From an uncultured Oscillospiraceae bacterium (GTDB lineage Bacteria > Bacillota > Clostridia > Oscillospirales > Oscillospiraceae): a stretch of 64,000 nt of DNA. The translations under genes and the position numbers were made by a program. The stretch's first letter is position 1. Each line of letters begins with the position of its first letter. Of the stretch, positions 22,693 to 29,576 are shown one piece after another. The notes beneath the pieces are model-generated. The model ran no database searches. It had not been told where the DNA came from and saw nothing but the letters and a program-made list of their open reading frames with translations. The DNA is taken from assembly GCA_944385465.1 (NCBI GenBank), contig CALWXH010000001.1, positions 104,425 through 168,424 on the forward strand. Reading direction: 5' to 3'.

Positions 22693-23031
22693 TTGGAATA
22701 TGGGAATATCGTGATTTTTTTGGCAAGGCGGCGTGAAAAGATTTTTCCAGCGCTGGGACACGGCCGGAAAACGGCGCGGCAGATTGGAGCTGTAGTGACT
22801 TTCTGGGCGAAAATCCTGGGGGTACAGATGGAATAGAAGAGAAATTCAAACTTTTTCCGAAAACGGAGATGCCGTTGGACTGCGCGGAATTTTGTGTGAC
22901 AGTGGAGAGAACTCGCGGGCTGGGGCAGAGTGCGACGGGAGCGTGAACTGTCAATGAGGGGAGAGGCGGAGAGATACCGAGAAAATATTACTATTTATAA
23001 CATAAAAGGATGAAGCAAGAACATTAATCGC
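22693..23031. other. Intergenic region between nifJ and the first SLH gene
   Basis: I see no gene here. The last 60 bases are AT-rich, with a possible -10 TATAAC at 22996-23001 but a poor -35 (GATACC). The sequence upstream of the shared SLH block is unique to this copy. Confidence 0.4.
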
Positions 23032-23095
23032 AAGAAAATGGCTCATCTTCTTATGGCGGGTAAAGAGGGAAAAAACAAAAGGAGGAACATCCGAA
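23032..23095 (+). repeat. Shared SLH 5' block, copy 1 (palindrome plus ribosome binding site)
   Basis: The block starts with an imperfect palindrome (AAGAAAATG, GCT, CATCTTCTT). It continues through a purine-rich stretch to AAAAGGAGG and on into the signal-peptide codons. It is nearly identical in five places in the window (starts at 23032, 32681 minus, 42666, about 50272 minus and 63919), while the DNA upstream differs in each. A one-base difference here breaks the frame of the upstream ATG, which supports starting the protein at MRNLKK. Confidence 0.85.
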
Positions 23096-25657
23096 ATGAG
23101 AAATCTGAAGAAGATTCTCGCGCTGGTTCTGGCTCTGATGATGACCGTCTCCCTGATGGTTGTCGCCAGTGCCGCCAGCATTGAGGACTACGAGGACGCT
23201 GACAGCGTCAGCGATCAGTATGTGGAAGCTGTCGACGTTCTCACCGGCATGGGCCTGTTTAAGGGCGACGAGAACGGCTTCCGCCCCCAGGACCCCATCA
23301 ACCGCGCTGAAGTGTCCACCATCATCTACCGCATGATGAGCAAGGACACCGACGACAGCGACGTCGGAGCCTACGCCGGCTATGCCGACGAGAGCTTCAC
23401 CGACCTGGACACCCTGGGCTGGAACGCCGACGGCTACATCGGCTACTCCACCAACCTGAAGTATGTCATCGGCAACGGGGACGGCACCTTCAACCCCACC
23501 GGCAACATCACCGGTTACGAGCTGCTGACCATCCTGATGCGTCTGGTGGGCTATGACGAGAACGACGAGTTCGCTGAGAACTGGCCCATCAACGTCATGA
23601 AGGTGGTGGATGAGCTCGGCCTGCTGGCCGCCGGCTACATCGACAACCTGAACGCCCCCCTCACCCGTGAGGAGGTCGCCTATCTGATCTTTGCGACCCT
23701 CACCCAGGTTCAGAAGGTGTACTACACCCCTGCCTTCGGCTACCGGCCCTATCCGAATGCCAATATGGGCACCACCATCGGTAAGGACAACTTCAAGATG
23801 GATCAGTCTGACCTCGAGTCCATCGATGTCTGGGGCCGTCCCGGCTATGTCTGGAGCTATAACACCGGCAACAAGTCCACCACCATCGAGAGCGAGCCCG
23901 TGTACTCCAACACCGTGGCTGTCACCGAGTGCGACCTGTCCACCGCTCTGGGCCTGAAGGATGACGTGAATATGGTCACCTACACCAACGGTGAGGACAA
24001 CGAGACCCGTAACGTCAATGTGAATCCCGTGGATCGTCGCACTACTCTGGGCGGCCAGGGCACTGTGATGGAGGTCTACAAGGTTGCCGGTTATGACTCC
24101 GCTGCTACTGGCGGCGTGTCCAACTACTCTGGCTACATGGTTGTCTACATCGACACCTATCTGGCTGAGGTTGTCCGTGTTGTCGACGCTACCTATGACT
24201 CCGCCAACCACCTGAAGACTGAGGCTGCTCTGTACCTGAAGGTGTATGACGGCCGCGGCACTTCCTACGTGGTGGAGTACAACGAAGATGTCAACTACAC
24301 CTACTCTGTGGGCGACATGCTGCTGGTCAATGCCGTGGCTAAGACTGGCGCTCATACCACCAGCCTGCTCAGCACTTCCGCTGTTACCAGCTTCAACGGC
24401 AACAACTACTTTACCGCCTACCATATGGATATTCTGGGCGTTGCCACCAGCGTTGTGGGCACTCAGACCATCATCTGGAGCGATAAGGATCAGCACACCG
24501 TGAACGGCGAGACCAAGCCTGACGCCGCCCAGTACAACCACGACGCTGCCGGCAAGACCGCCAACAAGCAGTTCGTCTGGTATTTCGACCAGTTCGGCAA
24601 CCTGATCGGCTCCTTCGACTATGTCACCATCAAGAGCTACGCCACCATCTCCAGCATCCAGTGGATCAACCCGACCAGCACCAACGGCTATGCCCAGGCC
24701 ACTCTGGTGTACGCTGACGGCACCACCGCTTCCAAGATCGTCTACTCCATCGATCGGGATGGCAACGGCACCGTGGCTACCAATGAGGTTCTGAGCTACA
24801 CCGCTTTCCAGGGTGACTACAGCACTGGTTCTGTTTCTGCCAACTACTCCTACAACAATGTCGCTGGCCAGTCCTACATCGGCGTACACCTGTTTGAGGT
24901 GACCGAGGGTGCCAACAACGTGGTGACCCTGAAGCAGATCCAGACTCCTGTGACCGGCGCCACTGTGACCAAGGGCCAGACCACCATCACTGGCACCAAC
25001 GGTCCTGTGTACCTGGACAACAGCACTCAGATCCTGGTCCGGACCACCGCTGCTGACGGCAGCTATGTGTACACTCCCTACACCGGCTACAGCGCCATGC
25101 CCAGCCTGACTAGTGCCACTGTTTACGCTGTGAACACCGATGCTGACGCCGCTGCCGAGTACGTGTATATGTACGGCACTGCTGCTACCAGCACCAGCGA
25201 GATCGTGGTGTATGTGGACTCCTTGAGCTATGCTGAAGATGTCTCCAGACCCGGTTACGCTGTGCTGAAGGACGCCTATGTAAATGGTGTGAAGACTGAT
25301 GTCACCATCGATCTGGGCTGGCTCAGCTTGATGAACACTGGTTATACCTACTACATGAACGATCCTGACGGCAATGGCATCTATGATGGTTCCGGCAACT
25401 TGGTTGCCCTCACCGGCATGGCTGCTGCCAAGAACTTTGCCGACAGCAAGACCAGCGCCATCTGGCTGGACAACTACACCCTGCTGGCTGATGCCATTCA
25501 GGACACCACCACTACCGTGAACTATGCCACTGCTGGCGCCACTGTTTACAACTACAGTGACAACAGCAACCTGGGTGACGCCGATACCGACGTGGTTCTG
25601 GTGTATAACACCACCACTAAAGTTGTCTCCGCTGTCATCGTTGTTGATGCGATCTAA
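23096..25657 (+). CDS. SLH-domain surface protein 1
   Basis: This 853-residue exported protein has a signal peptide MRNLKKILALVLALMM... ending ASA-A near residue 26. Three S-layer-homology domains follow to about residue 205, with the usual motifs read as NRAE, TGYE and TREE; these bind wall polysaccharide. A conserved family segment follows (VWGRPGYVWSYNTG, then CDLSTALG and VYIDTYLAEV), then a long Thr/Tyr/Asp-rich beta region ending VVSAVIVVDAI. It is probably an S-layer or surface adhesin component. The start is set by AAAAGGAGG. It is convergent with an MQQT gene across a shared terminator. Four paralogues are in the window. Confidence 0.93.
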   Translation: MRNLKKILALVLALMMTVSLMVVASAASIEDYEDADSVSDQYVEAVDVLTGMGLFKGDENGFRPQDPINRAEVSTIIYRMMSKDTDDSDVGAYAGYADESFTDLDTLGWNADGYIGYSTNLKYVIGNGDGTFNPTGNITGYELLTILMRLVGYDENDEFAENWPINVMKVVDELGLLAAGYIDNLNAPLTREEVAYLIFATLTQVQKVYYTPAFGYRPYPNANMGTTIGKDNFKMDQSDLESIDVWGRPGYVWSYNTGNKSTTIESEPVYSNTVAVTECDLSTALGLKDDVNMVTYTNGEDNETRNVNVNPVDRRTTLGGQGTVMEVYKVAGYDSAATGGVSNYSGYMVVYIDTYLAEVVRVVDATYDSANHLKTEAALYLKVYDGRGTSYVVEYNEDVNYTYSVGDMLLVNAVAKTGAHTTSLLSTSAVTSFNGNNYFTAYHMDILGVATSVVGTQTIIWSDKDQHTVNGETKPDAAQYNHDAAGKTANKQFVWYFDQFGNLIGSFDYVTIKSYATISSIQWINPTSTNGYAQATLVYADGTTASKIVYSIDRDGNGTVATNEVLSYTAFQGDYSTGSVSANYSYNNVAGQSYIGVHLFEVTEGANNVVTLKQIQTPVTGATVTKGQTTITGTNGPVYLDNSTQILVRTTAADGSYVYTPYTGYSAMPSLTSATVYAVNTDADAAAEYVYMYGTAATSTSEIVVYVDSLSYAEDVSRPGYAVLKDAYVNGVKTDVTIDLGWLSLMNTGYTYYMNDPDGNGIYDGSGNLVALTGMAAAKNFADSKTSAIWLDNYTLLADAIQDTTTTVNYATAGATVYNYSDNSNLGDADTDVVLVYNTTTKVVSAVIVVDAI

Positions 25658-25687
25658 TTTCAAATTAACTGCGATATAGCCCAAAAT

Positions 25688-25727
25688 AAAAGACAGGCCT
25701 TCGGCATGTGCCGGAGGCCTGTCTTTT
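25688..25727. terminator. Bidirectional terminator between SLH gene 1 and MQQT gene A
   Basis: A 19-bp stem (AAAAGACAGGCC... with ...GGCCTGTCTTTT) with one G-U pair has T-runs on both strands and lies between convergent genes. Confidence 0.88.
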
Positions 25728-25738
25728 TAGTTTGATTC

Positions 25739-26191
25739 TCAATATCCCAGAACTACATAGACATATGTTTTTCCCTTCTCATTGAGCTGCATACTGGCGC
25801 TTTCAGAATACCATTGTACACTGTAGTCTGACCAAGTAAATGGTATGGAATAGCCGCCCCCGATGATTCCGGCGGTCATGGGCCGCATGACCAGGGTAGG
25901 CCAGTATAGGCCGGACGGCTCGATGGTACCCACCATAATCAGCACCGGGGTAAAGCCGACCTGGATCACGTTGGGGCTGCTCTCCCCGTGGGTGCCCGTC
26001 CCAATGTAGGTGCCGAAGGCCATGCGGCAGTTGTAGTTCCCGGCGCCCAGGTCAGCGGTGACCGCTGTCAGGCTTTCCTCCATTGTCTCCAACTGCTCCT
26101 CCACCTTCTCCATGTTGTCGTTGAGGGGAGTGGGCGAGAAATCGTCCGTCCCCTCGATGAGCTTGAATTGATATTTGCTGGTTTGTTGCAT
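25739..26191 (-). CDS. MQQT-family small tail-fibre-like protein A (type 1)
   Basis: This 150-residue protein has a conserved N-terminus MQQTSKYQFKLIEGTDDFSP, a short helical, coiled-coil-like stretch near residues 27-48, and a beta-rich C-terminal domain. That domain has the pattern FGTYIGTGTHGESSPN ... VGFTPVLIMV and ends in YVYVVLGY. Such C-terminal domains resemble tips of Firmicute phage tail fibres, but no phage structural genes are near. There is no signal peptide. Its N-terminus is identical to that of copy D for 33 residues while the rest diverges. The ribosome binding site lies in a hairpin. The function is unknown; a trimeric binding protein is a guess. Confidence 0.8.
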   Translation of the reverse strand: MQQTSKYQFKLIEGTDDFSPTPLNDNMEKVEEQLETMEESLTAVTADLGAGNYNCRMAFGTYIGTGTHGESSPNVIQVGFTPVLIMVGTIEPSGLYWPTLVMRPMTAGIIGGGYSIPFTWSDYSVQWYSESASMQLNEKGKTYVYVVLGY

Positions 26192-26193
26192 CT

Positions 26194-26221
26194 TTCATCC
26201 CTCCACTACGGGAGGGATGAA
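26194..26221 (-). promoter_or_regulatory. Hairpin sequestering the ribosome binding site of MQQT gene A
   Basis: A perfect 11-bp stem (TTCATCCCTCC with GGAGGGATGAA) has the minus-strand GGAGGGATGAA arm just before the ATG, so the ribosome binding site is base-paired. Confidence 0.75.
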
Positions 26222-26260
26222 GGTGGTTTGTTGCCTGGTTTCATGCAACGAAAAAGAAAA

Positions 26261-26576
26261 ATTTCCCCGCCCTGCGGGCGGGGAAATCCAGGCAAACGGG
26301 AGGGCTGGGGTGGTTGGGGATGTGAACGATCCGCCCTACACGGTAGAAAACCCGGAAAATCTGAGGAATAGGGCGGTTGGGAAAGCGAATGATCCACCCC
26401 GCATGGTGGGGAAAACCGAGCAAATCAGGAAGGCGGGGCCGGGCGCTGGACGGACGAAACGTCCGTCCTCGCCGGGGCCCTGCCGGGGCGGCGGGTTGTC
26501 CGTGGCCGGAAACGCCGGAACGTGCAGGGAAAATTAGGTGCTGAAACTTTTCTGTCTGCCCCGCGGGCGGGGAAAT
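26261..26576. repeat. Insertion between duplicated GC hairpins, with tandem units of about 63 bp
   Basis: A perfect hairpin ATTTCCCCGCCC-TGC-GGGCGGGGAAAT (26261-26287) is partly repeated as GCCCCGCGGGCGGGGAAAT (26558-26576). The 289 bp in between, absent from the equivalent place near 47119-47146 in the second module, hold two and a half degenerate tandem units. Each carries GATCC(G/A)CCC, GGTAGAAAACC- or GGTGGGGAAAACC-like, and AAATC(T/A)GAGGAA-like segments (26312-26374 and 26375-26440). No gene is seen. Confidence 0.6.
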
Positions 26577-26600
26577 TCCGCGCCGGATATGTCCCGGGCC

Positions 26601-26617
26601 GTACAACGTTGCACGCT
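26601..26617. repeat. 17-bp direct repeat, left boundary of the abiH cassette
   Basis: GTACAACGTTGCACGCT contains the near-palindrome TRCAACGTTGCA. It recurs in the same orientation at 28442-28458 (GTGCAACGTTGCACGCT) on the other side of abiH, and once, inverted, in the second module (47079-47095). Confidence 0.8.
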
Positions 26618-26632
26618 GCCGGCCGCCATGTT

Positions 26633-26661
26633 TTGACAAAACGCGGGCCCAGGCGTAGAAT
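26633..26661 (+). promoter_or_regulatory. Sigma-A promoter of abiH-like gene
   Basis: TTGACA (26633-26638) and TAGAAT (26656-26661) are 17 bp apart, 46 bp upstream of the start codon and inside the cassette bounded by the 17-bp repeats. Confidence 0.8.
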
Positions 26662-26707
26662 CAGAACTGATAAAACACTCCCCTGAGGGGAACAGGAGGA
26701 CCTGCGA

Positions 26708-28438
26708 ATGAAAGGATCGGAAAAGCACACCCCCGGCGGGCTGCCACTCACCCAGGAGCTGACCTGTACGGTCTGCGGTGGGAAATTCCTGTTCCGGGGC
26801 ATTGAGCGCCAGCGGTTTGCCCGGTGGGGCTGGCAGCCACCCAAGCGCTGCCCACTGTGCCGCCAGGCGGAAAAGGAGCGCCAGCAGCAGGAGGAAGAGC
26901 GGCTGGAACGGGAGGAATGGCAGCGCCGGACTGCCCAGGAGAAATTGGAATTTGAGACAGAACTGGTGTCCTGGAACGTGATTCCGGTAAAAAATGTCGT
27001 CCCCAGAAGCGACCGGGTGCTGTACATTCTGGGCAACGGCTTCGATCTGATGCACCGGGTGCGCTCCAGCTACTACGCGTTCCGGGACACGCTGGGAAAG
27101 AACAGCAACCTGCGCCAGTCGCTGGAGAACTATCTGACTCCGGCGGATATCTGGGCGGATTTTGAGAGCGCCCTGGCCCATCTGGACGTGCGGGCCATGG
27201 CCAGCCTGTCCAGGGTGGATAGTTGCCTTGATGTGGCGGGGTTCTACGAAAAGGACGCCGGCGCCGCTGCGTATTGCTGCGGCCTGGATCTGGCGGTCGA
27301 ACCGATGATCACCATCTCGGATCACTTGCACCGGCGCTTTCAGGACTGGGTGGACCAGCTGACAGTCGGGACAAAAGATCGCCCCCTGGCAGGGATGTTC
27401 CGCCGCGGCAAGGTGCTGTGCTTCAATTACACGGAATTTGTGGAGCAGCTCTATGGCATTCCGGAGGAAAACGTCTGCTACATCCACGGCTGCCGCCGGA
27501 AAAAGAAAGGCCGGCCCCGGGAGCGGCTGGTGCTGGGGCACATGCCCGGGGCCAGCGATGCGGCCTTTGACTTCCGGGACAACTCCGCAGTCTGGAAACG
27601 CAATCCCCGCCGGCGGCATCTGGTGGAACTGGCCCGGATGCAGGTCCTGCAGAGAATTGCCGATCAGGACGTGATACTGACCAAGGACAGCGAAGAGATC
27701 ATCGCCGCCCATCAGGACTTTTTCGATGGGCTAAAGGACATCGAGGATATTATCGTGATCGGGCACTCCTTTTTCCCGGTGGACTGGGGTTATTTCACCC
27801 GGGTGGCCGCCTCGCTGGCGGAGCCGGAAAACGTGCGTTGGCACTTCAGCTGCCACGGCCTGCAGGGGCTGAAAAATCTGGAGCGGCTGCTGCCGGAGCT
27901 GAACCTGACTCCGGCGGAGGTTTCGGTGTTCCGCACGGATGGCATCTCCACCGCGCCGCTCAGCGCCTCGGGCAGTCCGGTGGCGCACCATCCCACGGAA
28001 AAGATCCGGGGCGTCTCTCCGGATGGCAGGTGGGCGGCAAAATCTCTGGACAAGCTGCTGATGATCACGGAGCAGGCACAGGATGTCATTGACTGCGAGA
28101 TTGTCCTCTCCACACCCTTCAGCCGGGCATATTTCACGCCGGATGGGCAATCCCTGTTCATTTTTATCCGGGGCGTGGACCCGGGGGTGCTGCTGTTTTC
28201 CCTCCGGGACAGCCATTGGCGGTTTGTGGCCGAACTGATGGGCGCGTCCGGCCAGAGCCTGGTCAATCCCCGGCTGAAGCACGTGTTTCTCACCGGGGAA
28301 GAGGTGGCCTTTGTATACCATGGCCGGGTGCGCCGGTACCGGCTGGACACCGGAGAGCAGACAGAGAACCGTGTCATCCGGGACGGGGAAAGCCTGACCC
28401 TTCCGGGTGAAGATGTGCGCTCACAGTTCATGGGATAG
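26708..28438 (+). CDS. AbiH-family protein with N-terminal zinc ribbon and C-terminal propeller-like domain
   Basis: This 576-residue protein has three parts. Residues 20-51 form a zinc ribbon (C20-x2-C23 ... C48-x2-C51, TCTVCGGKFLFRGIERQRF...KRCPLCR) and a charged helix follows to about residue 89. The AbiH core (phage abortive-infection family) spans about 103-400. It has LYILGNGFDL (residues 105-114), CFNYTEFVEQLYG (FNYT at 239), YIHG (258) and IVIGHSFFPVDWGYF (GHS at 352-354). The last 150 residues contain repeated SPDGRW/TPDGQSLFIF-type beta segments like a partial beta-propeller. AGGAGG precedes the ATG. It has its own promoter and lies exactly between two 17-bp repeats in the surface-protein module. 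Anti-phage function is inferred from the family only. Confidence 0.85.
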   Translation: MKGSEKHTPGGLPLTQELTCTVCGGKFLFRGIERQRFARWGWQPPKRCPLCRQAEKERQQQEEERLEREEWQRRTAQEKLEFETELVSWNVIPVKNVVPRSDRVLYILGNGFDLMHRVRSSYYAFRDTLGKNSNLRQSLENYLTPADIWADFESALAHLDVRAMASLSRVDSCLDVAGFYEKDAGAAAYCCGLDLAVEPMITISDHLHRRFQDWVDQLTVGTKDRPLAGMFRRGKVLCFNYTEFVEQLYGIPEENVCYIHGCRRKKKGRPRERLVLGHMPGASDAAFDFRDNSAVWKRNPRRRHLVELARMQVLQRIADQDVILTKDSEEIIAAHQDFFDGLKDIEDIIVIGHSFFPVDWGYFTRVAASLAEPENVRWHFSCHGLQGLKNLERLLPELNLTPAEVSVFRTDGISTAPLSASGSPVAHHPTEKIRGVSPDGRWAAKSLDKLLMITEQAQDVIDCEIVLSTPFSRAYFTPDGQSLFIFIRGVDPGVLLFSLRDSHWRFVAELMGASGQSLVNPRLKHVFLTGEEVAFVYHGRVRRYRLDTGEQTENRVIRDGESLTLPGEDVRSQFMG

Positions 28439-28441
28439 GCT

Positions 28442-28458
28442 GTGCAACGTTGCACGCT
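28442..28458. repeat. 17-bp direct repeat, right boundary of the abiH cassette
   Basis: GTGCAACGTTGCACGCT begins three bases after the abiH stop codon. It is followed by ATCATTTTTTAG, exactly as in the single-copy site of the second module (minus strand, 47095 downwards). Confidence 0.85.
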
Positions 28459-28576
28459 ATCATTTTTTAGAGCTCCGTCGGAGGCAGGACGGACATTTTT
28501 CCCGGAAGCAAGCCGCCCCGCCAGCCTTCCCGGCAAGCGGTGCGCCCCGGAAGGGCCGCCCTCCGCAGGCGGCACC

Positions 28577-28862
28577 CGCATTATCTCACCCTGCGCATGT
28601 TGCGCCCCACACAGGGCACACGCGCTTTACCCTCTCTGCGCGGCTTGCACCCCCACGGGGAACGCGCCTTATCCCCTCTGTGCATCTGCGCCCCCACAGG
28701 GCGGCACACGCATTATCTCACTCTACGGTGCTACGCCCGCCAAGGAACATGCGTTATCCAGCCCCCGTGCGTGCTGCACCCCCACGGGGCGCCCGCGGCA
28801 CATTATCCGGTTCTTGCGCGTTTGTGCCCCAGAGGAAATGCGTTATCTCTCCCGGTATGTAT
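28577..28862 (+). repeat. Degenerate tandem array I, about seven units of 41-46 bp
   Basis: The units begin with CGC(A/G)TTATC-like segments. They continue with a pyrimidine-rich CTCTGTGCG part and close with GCGCCCCCACAGGGG-like inverted repeats. The spacing varies (unit starts near 28577, 28621, 28663, 28709, 28750, 28795 and 28839). GC-rich hairpins (GGGCCCCGCC...GGCGGGG type) flank it at 28466-28490 and 28865-28887. The same array is present inverted at 46775-47045. It is not a CRISPR: neither repeats nor spacers are regular and no cas gene is near. Confidence 0.7.
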
Positions 28863-28934
28863 TTAGGGCCCCGCCGGAGGCGGGGCACTAAAAAATCCAT
28901 TTTCGTTGCACCCAAATGGGCAACAAAACCCGGT

Positions 28935-28960
28935 TTATCCCTCCCTTATGGGAGGGATAA
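28935..28960 (+). promoter_or_regulatory. Hairpin sequestering the ribosome binding site of MQQT gene B
   Basis: TTATCCCTCCC and GGGAGGGATAA form a perfect 11-bp stem with a TTAT loop. The GGAGGG site lies in the 3' arm, eight bases before the ATG. Confidence 0.8.
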
Positions 28961-28964
28961 TATT

Positions 28965-29486
28965 ATGCAACAGACAACCAAATACCAATTCAACTTAGTG
29001 GACGCCACCGACGACTTTTCCCCGGACCCGCTGAACCAGAACGCCCAGAAGGCGGAGACCCTGATCGCCGGCCTGGAGACGGATCTGGCGGAGGGAATGG
29101 AAGAGGTGACGGACACCCTGGCCGAGCTCACCGCCAACGTGGGCAGCACCGGCCACAACGCCCGCATTGTCTACGGCTCTTATGTGGGTACGGGCACCTA
29201 CGGCCGCAACAGCAAGAACACCCTGAGCTTCGACTTCACCCCGGTGCTGGTGGTGACCAGCTCCAATGAGTACCACAACCACATCACCAACCCCACCATC
29301 TTCCTGCGGGGGCGCACCATTGCCTGTTCGGAAAACCTGTACAGCAACCTGGATCAGTGCCAAAAGCAGACGGTGAGCTGGTCGGACACCGGCGTCACCT
29401 GGTACTGCACGGATGACGCATGGGGTCAGAACAACGTCTCAGGGCGCACTTATTTCTATGTGGCCATCGGATATGACTCGGAATAA
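28965..29486 (+). CDS. MQQT-family small tail-fibre-like protein B (type 2)
   Basis: This 173-residue protein begins MQQTTKYQFNLVDATDDFSP. It has a helical stretch near residues 28-65 (AETLIAGLETDLAEGMEEV) and a beta-rich C-terminus (YGSYVGTGTYGRNSKNTL, FDFTPVLVV, and YFYVAIGYDSE at the end). Its N-terminus matches copy C, not copies A and D. The frame is open far upstream through the tandem array, and in copy C too. The conserved hairpin/ribosome binding site directly before MQQT, and its presence in the type 1 copies, argue for this start. It is convergent with SLH gene 2. Function unknown. Confidence 0.8.
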   Translation: MQQTTKYQFNLVDATDDFSPDPLNQNAQKAETLIAGLETDLAEGMEEVTDTLAELTANVGSTGHNARIVYGSYVGTGTYGRNSKNTLSFDFTPVLVVTSSNEYHNHITNPTIFLRGRTIACSENLYSNLDQCQKQTVSWSDTGVTWYCTDDAWGQNNVSGRTYFYVAIGYDSE

Positions 29487-29500
29487 GGGAGAGGGTAAAA

Positions 29501-29540
29501 ACCGTCCCCGGCTCCAAATGGAGCCGGGGACGGTCTTTTA
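29501..29540. terminator. Bidirectional terminator between MQQT gene B and SLH gene 2
   Basis: A perfect 15-bp stem (ACCGTCCCCGGCTCC with its complement) with an AAAT loop has CTTTTAA on one side and TTTTTACC on the other strand. Confidence 0.9.
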
Positions 29541-29576
29541 AGTGTCACTATCCGCTATGCGCAATTTGCGCCAGGA

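Noticed and set aside
28577-28862. CRISPR array
   Set aside because: Units are degenerate, 41-46 bp apart without distinct repeat and spacer parts, and no cas genes are present.
25739-29486. Prophage remnant
   Set aside because: The MQQT proteins look tail-fibre-like, but no capsid, terminase, portal, integrase or lysis genes are near, and each is paired with an SLH gene.
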